Positions 1-6,430 of a stretch of 11,280 nucleotides of DNA are shown piece by piece (the first letter of the stretch is position 1; each line of letters opens with the position of its first letter). A model generated the notes under the pieces. The model was not told the origin of the DNA, did not search any database, and saw only the letters and a program-made list of their open reading frames with translations. The stretch comes from Candidatus Altarchaeales archaeon (lineage in GTDB: Archaea; Altiarchaeota; Altiarchaeia; IMC4; QMZM01). Location: positions 1-11,280 of the forward strand of contig QMZJ01000028.1 of NCBI GenBank assembly GCA_003663115.1. The letters are read 5' to 3'. The translations under genes were made by a program, and so were the position numbers.

Positions 1-63
1 CCAATCTATCTATAGACGCTATAGAAATCCCTTTTGGTAGTGGACTTAGATTTTTCATTGTAA

Positions 64-228
64 ATGATGAAACTTTTTTTGAAAAAGTTTCTATTCTCTA
101 TCTTCTATCTCCTCTCCTATCTACCGATTATACATCTCGAGGAAAAGGATCTCTTGGAGAAATACGGCGGGGAATACCTAGACTATAGAAAGAAGGTTCC
201 ATGGAGAATGATTCCCAAATTGTTTTAA
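64..228 (+). pseudogene. C-terminal remnant resembling ICMT/phospholipid methyltransferase
   Basis: This is a 54-codon ORF. Its second half reads EEKDLLEKYGGEY-L-DYR followed by KVPWRMIP. That matches the conserved cytosolic tail of isoprenylcysteine carboxyl methyltransferase / PEMT-like membrane methyltransferases, where a Glu-Glu pair, a YG-x-EY-x-x-YR block and a VPR-x-x-P block follow the last membrane helix. The first 25 residues are hydrophobic (LFLKKFLFSIFYLLSYLPII) and could be that last helix. The earlier helices and the SAM-binding part expected of a protein of roughly 150-250 residues are absent, and the frame is closed by a stop at 61-63. I therefore read it as a truncated remnant. 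The family match is from memory of the motif. An independent short membrane protein is possible. Confidence 0.4.
69..91. repeat. Perfect 10-bp inverted repeat (hairpin)
   Basis: GAAACTTTTT (69-78) pairs perfectly with AAAAAGTTTC (82-91) around a 3-base TTG loop. A pyrimidine-rich run follows on the plus strand (91-122). It could be a terminator for a gene entering from the left edge or a structure in a transcript. It lies just after the ATG at 64, so it could hide that start. Confidence 0.5.
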
Positions 229-296
229 TTCAATCCAGCTAAATTTATGCAGGTTATCCAGAATCTAATATAGCATAAATCTAAGTATATTGGAGA

Positions 297-779
297 ATGA
301 AAGAGGTCAGATACAAGCCCATAGGGGTTATCCATTCCCCTTTCAGGGATGTCAAAGGGATGCCAATACAACCAGCCGGTGCCAGAGGGGTTGCTGGAAC
401 GGTAGAGATATTACCTAAATACTGTGCGGGGCTCAAGGACGTGGATGGGTTTTCACATATCATCTTGATCTATCACTTCCATCTATCCGGGCAATACTCA
501 TTGGAGGTCAGACCATATATGGATAATAACAGACGTGGAGTATTTGCCACGAGAATCCCGGGAAGACCAAACCCCATAGGCATCTCCGCGGTACGTCTCG
601 TTAGGGTTGAGGGTTGCACACTCCATATCCGGGATGTGGACATTCTGGATAATACCCCTCTACTGGATATTAAACCCTACGTTCCAGAATTTGATATACG
701 AGAGGTGGAGCGAACGGGGTGGCTTTCAAAAAGAGCCGGTAATGTATACGGGCAGAGATCGGACGGTAGATTTGTGTAA
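297..779 (+). CDS. trmO: tRNA (N6-threonylcarbamoyladenosine(37)-N6)-methyltransferase TrmO
   Basis: The TrmO/TsaA (UPF0066) family uses SAM to N6-methylate t6A at position 37 of ANN-decoding tRNAs, giving m6t6A. The 160-residue protein has the family's usual single-domain length. Visible landmarks are the opening PIGVIHSPF (residues 8-16), DGFSHI (50-55), the signature GVFATR-x-PGRPNPIG (81-95) and ILDNTPLLDIKPYVPEFD (116-133). The start is well constrained: an in-frame TAA at 282-284 leaves ATG 297 as the first ATG. A GGAG at 292-295 sits only 1 base from the ATG, so it is not a normally spaced ribosome-binding site. The next gene, a SAM methyltransferase, begins 7 bases after the stop, suggesting co-transcription. 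Family assignment is firm; the exact tRNA substrates in this organism are inferred. Confidence 0.93.
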   Translation: MKEVRYKPIGVIHSPFRDVKGMPIQPAGARGVAGTVEILPKYCAGLKDVDGFSHIILIYHFHLSGQYSLEVRPYMDNNRRGVFATRIPGRPNPIGISAVRLVRVEGCTLHIRDVDILDNTPLLDIKPYVPEFDIREVERTGWLSKRAGNVYGQRSDGRFV

Positions 780-786
780 AAATAAA

Positions 787-1413
787 ATGAGAGAAATAAA
801 TGGTTTAAAATTAAGAACCGAGGTACTGGAAAAAGGCAGGGTGAGGGATAAAACCCTGCTGGACATAGGGGCCGGACCCCTGGGGATCATCGCGGCGAGG
901 GATTTCAATTGTAAAGTAGTTAGTATCGACATATCCAGAGAAAAATTAAGGGAGGTAAAGAAAGAGGCAGCGCGGGAGGGAATTAAAGGAATCAGATGCG
1001 AGCTTGAGGATGCAACCAACCTCTCCTATAAAGATAATAAATTTGATGTGGTTGTCAGCTATGGTGTTTTACATCATATTCCCTTAGACAAAAGGGAAAA
1101 ATTTGTTCACGAGGCTTACAGGGTTGCAAAAGAAAAGGTTATTATTGCGGAGTATACCGCAGTTGGTTTTAATCTGGCTCACCCCGGAGGGGAGTATAAA
1201 GCAGTGTGTCTCGAATGGCTGGAAGGGGAATTAAAATCCCTGGGGAGGGTAGAGAGGTATACGGGAAGAGAGATGAATATCTATATCTGCTTTAAATCGA
1301 AAAATGTCACCCACAAAAACCCCACAATGAAAGAATCCCAAACCACAGAATTCAAAAAATCTCTTGCAGAGAGAAAGGAAATCATTGAAAATTATCGTTT
1401 TTATAATGCGTGA
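787..1413 (+). CDS. Class I SAM-dependent methyltransferase
   Basis: This 208-residue protein has a Rossmann-type SAM methyltransferase core. Motif I is LLDIGAGPLG (24-33), the acidic end of strand 2 is VVSIDIS (44-50), and motif IV with its flank is FDVVVSYGVLHHIPL (86-100), as in the Methyltransf_11/25 group. Residues 130-170 finish the fold and about 38 polar residues follow (SKNVTHKNPTMKESQTT...). ATG 787 is chosen because it comes 7 bases after the trmO stop and just before the fold begins. TTG 772 is an in-frame alternative overlapping trmO, and the frame stays open further upstream only as a shadow of trmO. No Shine-Dalgarno is visible. The substrate is unknown. Adjacency to trmO suggests, but does not show, a role in RNA modification. 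Confidence 0.85.
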   Translation: MREINGLKLRTEVLEKGRVRDKTLLDIGAGPLGIIAARDFNCKVVSIDISREKLREVKKEAAREGIKGIRCELEDATNLSYKDNKFDVVVSYGVLHHIPLDKREKFVHEAYRVAKEKVIIAEYTAVGFNLAHPGGEYKAVCLEWLEGELKSLGRVERYTGREMNIYICFKSKNVTHKNPTMKESQTTEFKKSLAERKEIIENYRFYNA

Positions 1414-1692
1414 CCTTTTACGCAAGATTAAGCAAGGGAGGATAGACATGGAGAAATTCAATGAATCTTATCCCTCCATTATCGTCCATCTCACAAAAAC
1501 CAAGTTTCGGAGGATTTTAACAAAGCTACAGATACCGAAAGAGAGACCCTCCCGAAAATAGCTGAATTGGGTGAAGATGTAGTTACCCCTTCAGATATAA
1601 CTGGAAGATCTCGATCTAAATTGTTTGGAAGATTGAATATGCGAAAAAAACAAAAGGAGGTAAATTGTAATGAAGGAAGCAATGTTCTATGA
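1406..1692 (+). pseudogene. Small unknown gene, apparently frame-broken at an A5 run
   Basis: ATG 1406 overlaps the methyltransferase stop by 8 bases (ATGCGTGA), a typical operon junction. It opens a reading beginning MRDLLRKIKQGRIDMEKF. That frame turns basic and ends at 1561 with a low-complexity tail. From about 1492 a protein-like reading continues in another frame: NQVSEDFNKATDTERETLPK, then IAELGEDVVTPSDITGRSRS, ending at TGA 1690-1692. Adding one A to the A5 run at 1495-1499 joins both halves into a helical, charged protein of about 95 residues. The second half hints at a helix-turn-helix (VTPSDITGRSRSKLFGRL), but I recognise no family. The cause may be a real mutation, a sequence error or -1 slippage at the A run. 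The downstream end overlaps the amrS start and contains its ribosome-binding site. Confidence 0.42.
1655..1661 (+). promoter_or_regulatory. Strong Shine-Dalgarno for amrS
   Basis: AGGAGGT lies 8 bases before ATG 1670. It is the clearest ribosome-binding site in the window and fixes the amrS start. Most other genes here lack one, so amrS is probably translated from an internal position in a longer transcript. Confidence 0.8.
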
Positions 1693-2698
1693 AAAATTGG
1701 GCGAAAGTAAGGTAAGATGCGAGCTGTGCGCCAGAAAATGCATAATCCCGGAGGGGAAAACTGGGTTCTGCAGGGTTAGAAAGAATATAGATGGAAGACT
1801 TTACTCTCTGATCTATGATAGGATTAACTCGGCAACTCCCAATCCAATTGAAAAGAAACCATGTTATAATTTTGCCCCCGGGTCATGGACATTTTCGATC
1901 TGCACCCCGGGCTGTAATTGGAGATGTAAATACTGCTGTAACTGGATCATAAGCCAGGAATCGGAGATAGAAGGTAGAAAAATGACCCCGGAGGAGATCG
2001 TCCAACTGGCAAAGAACTCTGGATGTCGGGGTATCAGTTATACCTTTACAGAACCAACAATATTCTATGAGTTATCATATGATACCGCTAAATTGGCTCA
2101 CGAGGAAGGTTTGTATAATACGTGGGTTACAAACGGATATACAAACCCGGAGCCAATTAAGAGGATTTCCAGGTATTTAGATGCGGCTACGGTTGATTTT
2201 AAGGGCTCTGGAGATGAGAGATTTATGAGAGATTTTTCCTCGGTTCCATCAACCGAGCCGATTTACAGGGCATTAAGGGAATATAAAAAGCGGGGGGTCC
2301 ATCTGGAGATAACAGATCTAATAGTTCCCCGGGTGGGGGATTCCATGGAAAGGGTAAAAGAACTGGTGGAGTGGATAAAGGAAAATCTGGGGGACGAAAC
2401 GCCGATTCATTTCCTGAGATTCTTTCCCACTTACAAGGTCAGGGATATCCCGGAGACTCCACTAAAAACCCTCGAGGAAGCCTATGATATCGCCAAAGCA
2501 GCTGGAATGAAGTACGTTTATCTGGGAAATGTCAGTGAAAGAAATAATACCTATTGTCCCAACTGCAATAGATTATTGATTAAAAGACGATGGATGGAGA
2601 CGATAGAATACAAAATCAGAGATGGGAGGTGTCCCTATTGCGGAGAGGAGATAAACATCGGGGGGGAGAGATGGATCCCTCCAGGACTGAAACAATGA
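1670..2698 (+). CDS. amrS: AmmeMemoRadiSam system radical SAM enzyme
   Basis: This 342-residue radical SAM protein is related to pyruvate formate-lyase activating enzymes. The 4Fe-4S/SAM triad is C82-x3-C86-x2-C89 within GCNWRCKYC. The family-typical N-terminal cysteines are C17, C20, C24 and C34 (CELCARKC...GFC). FTEPTIF (126-132) and TWVTNGY (151-157) are further conserved blocks. The C-terminus adds two CxxC pairs, C296/C299 (CPNC) and C321/C324 (CPYC), which look like a zinc ribbon or a second metal site. This is the AmrS type of the AmmeMemoRadiSam trio (AMMECR1, Memo, radical SAM); the trio's reaction was not established to my knowledge. Neither partner gene is in this window. The stop overlaps the next ATG (ATGA), so translation of the triphosphatase is probably coupled. 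Confidence 0.9.
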   Translation: MKEAMFYEKLGESKVRCELCARKCIIPEGKTGFCRVRKNIDGRLYSLIYDRINSATPNPIEKKPCYNFAPGSWTFSICTPGCNWRCKYCCNWIISQESEIEGRKMTPEEIVQLAKNSGCRGISYTFTEPTIFYELSYDTAKLAHEEGLYNTWVTNGYTNPEPIKRISRYLDAATVDFKGSGDERFMRDFSSVPSTEPIYRALREYKKRGVHLEITDLIVPRVGDSMERVKELVEWIKENLGDETPIHFLRFFPTYKVRDIPETPLKTLEEAYDIAKAAGMKYVYLGNVSERNNTYCPNCNRLLIKRRWMETIEYKIRDGRCPYCGEEINIGGERWIPPGLKQ

Positions 2699-3234
2699 AA
2701 ATTCTGGTTGGATCACAGAATCCGGTAAAAATAGAGGCAACAGAGGATGCTTTTTCAACATATTTTGGGAGAGTAGAGGTGGTTGGGATGGAGGTTGATC
2801 CCGGGGTCCCGAGACAACCAATAGATGATGAGACCTTTCATGGAGCCAGAAACAGGGCATTTGAACTGAAGAGGATAAATGACGAGAAAGGGCTTAATGC
2901 CAAATTCTTTGTCGGCATCGAGGGAGGTATAACAAGATTATTCTCCAGATGGTTTGCCTTCGGTGAGATGTGCATCGTCGATGATAGAGAAAGGGTTAGT
3001 TATGGAAAGACCCCCTTTTTCGAGCTCCCGGAAAAAATTGTAGAAAAGCTCTTATCGGGAGCTGAGCTGGGCGAGGTAATGGATAGATTTACTGGGATGC
3101 AAAACACAAAACGAAAACAGGGGGCTGTGGGATATTTCACTAAGGGCGTTATGAACAGAAAACAATTTTATGTTAATGGCTTATTGATGGCTCTGATCCC
3201 CTTTATAAACGGAGATATATACTTTGAGGAATGA
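2695..3234 (+). CDS. yjjX: Inosine/xanthosine triphosphatase (YjjX/DUF84 family)
   Basis: The 179-residue protein matches the NTPase_I-T (DUF84) family, which hydrolyses ITP and XTP to the diphosphates and so removes deaminated purines from the nucleotide pool. Visible motifs are the nucleotide-contact start VGSQNPVKIEA (5-15), GVPRQPIDDETFHGARNRA (37-55), FVGIEGGI (72-79) and KQGAVGYFTKG (141-151). Length is normal for the family. ATG 2695 overlaps the amrS TGA as ATGA and places VGSQNPVK at the N-terminus, as in relatives. The longer upstream open frame only shadows amrS. No function linking it to AmrS is known to me; sharing an operon may reflect cofactor or nucleotide housekeeping. A decayed gene follows directly. 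Confidence 0.88.
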   Translation: MKILVGSQNPVKIEATEDAFSTYFGRVEVVGMEVDPGVPRQPIDDETFHGARNRAFELKRINDEKGLNAKFFVGIEGGITRLFSRWFAFGEMCIVDDRERVSYGKTPFFELPEKIVEKLLSGAELGEVMDRFTGMQNTKRKQGAVGYFTKGVMNRKQFYVNGLLMALIPFINGDIYFEE

Positions 3235-3255
3235 AATCTCAATCACCGGTCTACG

Positions 3256-3571
3256 ATGGATCCACGGAAGAGGGTTCAGGTTGCCTTATCCAGGTTCGGT
3301 ATCGGTCCCGTTGGGTAAGAGGATCGTTTATCGGTACCCGATTAATGCCTTAGACTCATTCGGGGGACAGAGCAAGGTCAACCTCGGGATCCCGCCAATT
3401 TATTTTTCTGGATGGTCTCAAGAGAGCCGGGATAAAGATGGTTGTGATCGAAGGTTCAACCGAAGGAGGAAAATGCAAAAGGGAGGAGTAAATCAGGTAA
3501 TTGAGGTGATGAAGAGAGTCCCTGAGGGGATATTCATAGAAAACATCACCGAATTTGCCAGTGGGAATTAA
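3256..3571 (+). pseudogene. Decayed AlkP-superfamily, phosphopentomutase-like gene (tentative)
   Basis: No continuous credible reading exists here, but protein-like pieces appear in successive frames in a sensible order. MDPRKRVQVALSRFGIGPVG (3256-3318) resembles the metal-binding N-terminus of phosphopentomutase/alkaline-phosphatase-fold enzymes (RV-x3-LD-SFGIG), with Ser in place of the Asp. FIFLDGLKRAGIKMVVIEGS (within 3396-3491) resembles their ALKEAG-x-x-V-x-x-IG strand. VNQVIEVMKRVPEGIFIENI then TEF (to 3571) resembles the following block with a conserved Asn and Phe. At least two frame changes and large deletions against a full-length enzyme of roughly 400 residues are needed. A TTG-started 115-codon frame spans much of this stretch (3224-3571), but its middle is not protein-like. 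Assignment rests on remembered motifs and is uncertain. Confidence 0.33.
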
Positions 3572-3592
3572 CCCGAATCCCCTAACCGGATG

Positions 3593-3622
3593 ATTCCCCC
3601 CGGGGTCGATAAGTGGGGGAAT
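3593..3622. terminator. Hairpin between convergent genes (possible terminator)
   Basis: ATTCCCCC (3593-3600) pairs perfectly with GGGGGAAT (3615-3622) around a 14-base loop, followed by TTATATT on the plus strand. It lies in the 134-base gap between the decayed plus-strand gene and the end of the UPF0282 gene, where both transcripts should stop. Archaeal termination depends mainly on T-runs, so the role is inferred. I see no other signal in 3572-3705. Confidence 0.35.
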
Positions 3623-3705
3623 TTATATTCCTGCTCAATGACGAGTCAATTCAGAACATGTTAGATGCTATTTATAAAAAATTGGAGCCCGTCGGTGCCT
3701 CGAAT

Positions 3706-4767
3706 CTATGAACATCCACAATCCAATAAATCCAAAACGGGGGTCTTTCCCAGATATTCGGCGGCAGTAAGAACCTCTTTGTTCTTTCTCTTCGCTATTC
3801 TATATACCTCCTTGAGTGTTTCCCTGTACCTGTAATCTCTTAGCAGGTGGTGATCCAGTATTATTAGATCTGTACTGGTTCTCTTTATAATCCCGATTAT
3901 GTTGTCTATAGCTCTGCGAGAATTTACCAGATTCAGCATATACGGAACGAGGTAGGTTGCCGGACCATCCAGGATTAGCACCCGGGGGTCTTCCCTTATT
4001 ATCCACTCCCTATAGTCCTCAATTATTGGACCGTTCATATCCGATGAATAGATCAGTTTCTTCCCTTTATACTCAATAATGGTCGAGAAGATCCATCCAA
4101 CCCTCGCATATTCTATCCCGTGAAATAGAGGCCCCGTGAATTTTAACCTTGTCTCTCCAAATTCGAATTCCTTACCCTCTGGATATCTGATTTCGATTTC
4201 ATCAAATTTTAATTCCGGCACCTCTGGAATCTCATTCCAGTGCTTTGCTAACTTTCTGAACCAACTGCCTCCTTTATCCAGGAGCTCCTTTCTTCTCTCA
4301 TTATAGCTTCCGAAATCCCTACTCATCGCTACCGGTAGTTCTTCTCCCGGACTCTCATACCCTTTGAACTTTCTCTCTATCAACAAGTCTCTCAGGTCAA
4401 CCTCTCCAAATGATTTGCATATATTCTGCAGGAAATCCTCTGATCTCTTTCTCTGTGAATAATTGATGTATTCGTTTGGATTTTTCATGAATAATTTCTT
4501 CTCTTTGTATAGATCTTTGTCAAAATCTGTGAAGTGGTCATAGTGGTAGTGGGAGATTATAATTAACTCCACTTTTTTACTCGCCCTTTTTATCGCCAGT
4601 TTTGCCTTTCTCAGCCAATGCATCTTTTTAGCAATGGAAGCGGGAAAGCTCGGCTGCATTATGGCGGCCCCTGGATCGATCAGTATCTTTATATCCGGGG
4701 TCTCGACAAAGGTACAGAGGGATTTGGCCCCCATGGAGTCGGACCAGATCGGTTTGAATTCCATCAT
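3706..4767 (-). CDS. UPF0282 family metallo-beta-lactamase-fold protein
   Basis: This 353-residue protein has the MBL-fold signature SHYHYDHF (72-79, the HxHxDH metal motif). Other likely ligands are H216 in LFHGIEY, D243 in YSSDMNG and the DHH at 305-307. N-terminal IKILIDPGAA (26-35) is the usual strand before the metal motif. The overall pattern, including ILDHHLLRD near the C-terminus, fits the archaeal UPF0282 family, whose substrate is not known to me. Residues 80-200 form a large, mostly charged insertion between the HxHxDH and the next ligand, making the protein somewhat longer than the roughly 300 residues I expect. Two adjacent ATGs (4765-4767 and 4762-4764) could serve as start. 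No Shine-Dalgarno is present, but a TATA-like palindrome is centred 26 bases upstream, so a leaderless mRNA is likely. Confidence 0.85.
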   Translation of the reverse strand: MMEFKPIWSDSMGAKSLCTFVETPDIKILIDPGAAIMQPSFPASIAKKMHWLRKAKLAIKRASKKVELIIISHYHYDHFTDFDKDLYKEKKLFMKNPNEYINYSQRKRSEDFLQNICKSFGEVDLRDLLIERKFKGYESPGEELPVAMSRDFGSYNERRKELLDKGGSWFRKLAKHWNEIPEVPELKFDEIEIRYPEGKEFEFGETRLKFTGPLFHGIEYARVGWIFSTIIEYKGKKLIYSSDMNGPIIEDYREWIIREDPRVLILDGPATYLVPYMLNLVNSRRAIDNIIGIIKRTSTDLIILDHHLLRDYRYRETLKEVYRIAKRKNKEVLTAAEYLGKTPVLDLLDCGCS

Positions 4768-4787
4768 ATTTTAATATGCGTTTAACC

Positions 4788-4797
4788 AATTATAATT
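4788..4797. promoter_or_regulatory. Palindromic TATA-like element shared by divergent genes
   Basis: AATTATAATT is a perfect 10-base palindrome between the UPF0282 gene and cheC. Its centre is about 26 bases from the UPF0282 ATG at 4767, ideal for a leaderless archaeal transcript. It is about 22 bases before the preferred cheC ATG at 4815, slightly short of ideal. Because TATA binding is symmetric, one element could drive both directions. There is no experimental support. Confidence 0.45.
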
Positions 4798-4814
4798 CAA
4801 GACAATTAACAAAA

Positions 4815-5504
4815 ATGAAAAATATCATCAAGCTAACCAGGCTGGAGCGAGATACCCTAAGAGAGGTTATGAGTATGAGTATGGACTACTCCAGTATGGC
4901 GATTTCTAAAATGGTGGATGAGAGGATCGATGTGAAACTCGCCTCAATGGATCTCACCCCCCTCAGTGAGGTTCCCAAGAAACTGGGTGGTAAGGATGTA
5001 CTCTCTACCGGGGTCTATATGCGCATTATAGGAGATATCTCGGGAACGACTCTACTGGTATTCCCACGAGATAGTGCGCTCTTCCTGGCGGATGTACTTG
5101 GGGGTAGAGAGGTTGGGAGCACAAAAATATTGAGCTGGGTGGATCGTTCAGCCTTAGAGGAGTTGGGGAGTATCGTAACCACATCTTTCCTAACGGCAAT
5201 GGGTGACTTCTTAGGGATTAAAATGTATCCTTCCACACCCGTAACGGTCTTCGATACTGCGGATTCTATAGTGAATTTCGTCCTCATAGGTATTAATAAA
5301 GATGTTGATTTTGGTTTAGTGGTTAAGATGGACTTTAAGGGGGCAAAGGGTGTAATTACGGGGTATTTTCTCCCGCTGTTGTATACCGGATCATTGAACG
5401 TTCTGTTAAACTTAGTTGATAAGAGGATAGAAGATGGCAGTATGCCCGTGAAGAAACACAAACAGGCCCCAGAGTTATTGAAAACGTTGACGAAAAAGAA
5501 ATGA
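4815..5504 (+). CDS. cheC: CheC-like protein with altered phosphatase motifs
   Basis: The 229-residue protein matches CheC, which in chemotaxis dephosphorylates CheY-P and binds CheD. It shows the CheC duplication: LERDTLREVMSMSMDYSSMA (10-29) and ALEELGSIVTTSFLTAMGDF (113-132), each corresponding to a family E-x2-N helix. VYMRIIGDISGTTLLVF (67-83) and YPSTPVTVFDTADSIV (138-153) also fit. Both family asparagines are serine here (E17-x2-S20 and E116-x2-S119), so catalysis is doubtful, although the fold and CheD or partner binding could remain. No other che gene is nearby. ATG 4815 is preferred because the family fold begins immediately; ATG 4776 would add 13 residues and place the TATA-like element inside the gene. 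The C-terminus is lysine-rich. It ends 5 bases from the convergent sugar kinase. Confidence 0.78.
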   Translation: MKNIIKLTRLERDTLREVMSMSMDYSSMAISKMVDERIDVKLASMDLTPLSEVPKKLGGKDVLSTGVYMRIIGDISGTTLLVFPRDSALFLADVLGGREVGSTKILSWVDRSALEELGSIVTTSFLTAMGDFLGIKMYPSTPVTVFDTADSIVNFVLIGINKDVDFGLVVKMDFKGAKGVITGYFLPLLYTGSLNVLLNLVDKRIEDGSMPVKKHKQAPELLKTLTKKK

Positions 5505-5522
5505 ATCTGCTACGCAGATTCA
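5502..5522. terminator. Hairpin across two convergent stop codons
   Basis: TGAATCTGC (5502-5510) pairs perfectly with GCAGATTCA (5514-5522) around a 3-base loop. The hairpin includes the cheC TGA (5502-5504) and the kinase stop (TAG on the minus strand, 5510-5512). It is symmetric, so it would form in either mRNA and could act as a bidirectional terminator or 3'-end stabiliser. There is no T-run immediately after it on the plus strand. Confidence 0.45.
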
Positions 5523-6430
5523 ACTCGTAACAGTCTTCTTACCTCTCCCTCGGTGGGATATCTCTCCGTTCCATAACCCATGGTACTCAACGCCGCGGCC
5601 GCATTCGCAAATCTCCCAGTTTTTTCAAGGTCCCAGCTCCTTAGATATCCAAGAATAAAGGCAGCATCAAAGACATCCCCCGCCCCGGTTGTATCTACAG
5701 GTTTAACTCTGAATGGTGCGATATAATAACCTTCGTCTTTGGTCGCTACATAACATCCCATCTTACCAAGCTTTAATCCAATGACCTCCGGGCCAAGATC
5801 CAGCAATTCTTTACATATGCTTCTCTCGTCTTTAGCTCCCGTAATTGCTTTTCCCTCCTTTATATTCGGAAAGAATATATCTACATTATGCAGGATATTT
5901 TTTACCAGTTCTGTATCTTCATTCGACCAACCCCCTGGATCCCATCCCGTGTCGAAGGACACAGTCATTTTGTTATCGTGGGCATACTCCATAATCTCCG
6001 ACGTATTCTCTCGTAAACCCTGCAGGAAGAAACTCGCTATGTGAAGGCATTTTCCCTCGATCAGGCTGAAATCTATATCTCTAACCTTTAACTCGGAATT
6101 CGATCCAGGATATGTGATAAAGGATCTGGTCTCGTCATCAAAGGTAATTGCTACCGTAATTCCCGTTTTGCTACCCGTCAAAAGCCTGAGATCAACACCA
6201 TTAAGGTTATCCCTTAGAAAATCCCCAAAGACATCCTCACCAACTTTACCTATAAACCTGACCGCTGTGCCGAGTTTGCTTATCGCCTTCGCAAAATTTG
6301 CGGCACACCCGCCCGAGCTTAGTCTGATTTCTGGGAGGATTATCTGAGAATCCCTCTGGGGCATGTCCTTTAATTTGCTGGTAATTATGTCAACATTTAT
6401 ATCTCCGATGGATGTAACCTCCGGATTCAT
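5510..6430 (-). CDS. PfkB/ribokinase family carbohydrate kinase
   Basis: A 306-residue PfkB-family kinase, which phosphorylates a sugar or nucleoside with ATP (some archaeal members use ADP). GDINVDII (9-16) and SSGGCAANFAKAISKLG (38-54) form PfkB signature 1 with the substrate-binding glycines. VDTTGAGDVFDAAFILGYL (245-263) is signature 2, with D252 as catalytic base and GAG as anion hole. NIKEGKAITG (189-198) is the conserved N-x-x-E nucleotide/magnesium motif. Length is standard. The substrate cannot be read from sequence; ribose, fructose, a deoxy-keto-acid sugar or a nucleoside are all possible. Its ATG overlaps the nop5 stop as ATGA, so the two are translationally coupled. The C-terminus meets cheC across the hairpin. 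Confidence 0.88.
   Translation of the reverse strand: MNPEVTSIGDINVDIITSKLKDMPQRDSQIILPEIRLSSGGCAANFAKAISKLGTAVRFIGKVGEDVFGDFLRDNLNGVDLRLLTGSKTGITVAITFDDETRSFITYPGSNSELKVRDIDFSLIEGKCLHIASFFLQGLRENTSEIMEYAHDNKMTVSFDTGWDPGGWSNEDTELVKNILHNVDIFFPNIKEGKAITGAKDERSICKELLDLGPEVIGLKLGKMGCYVATKDEGYYIAPFRVKPVDTTGAGDVFDAAFILGYLRSWDLEKTGRFANAAAALSTMGYGTERYPTEGEVRRLLRVESA

Noticed and set aside
607..786. Upstream extension of the methyltransferase frame
   Set aside because: Overlaps trmO out of frame and adds tryptophan-rich, non-conserved sequence before the SAM fold.
1495..1499. A5 run as a proven programmed frameshift site
   Set aside because: No clear heptameric slippery sequence or downstream stem was found; indel or sequence error is simpler, so it is kept only as a possibility.
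3224..3571. TTG-started 115-codon frame as an intact gene
   Set aside because: The middle is not protein-like, and better pieces appear in other frames, so a decayed gene explains it better.
5015..5461. Long minus-strand open frame (148 codons) opposite cheC
   Set aside because: Serine/threonine-rich shadow of a clear plus-strand gene, with no recognisable motif.
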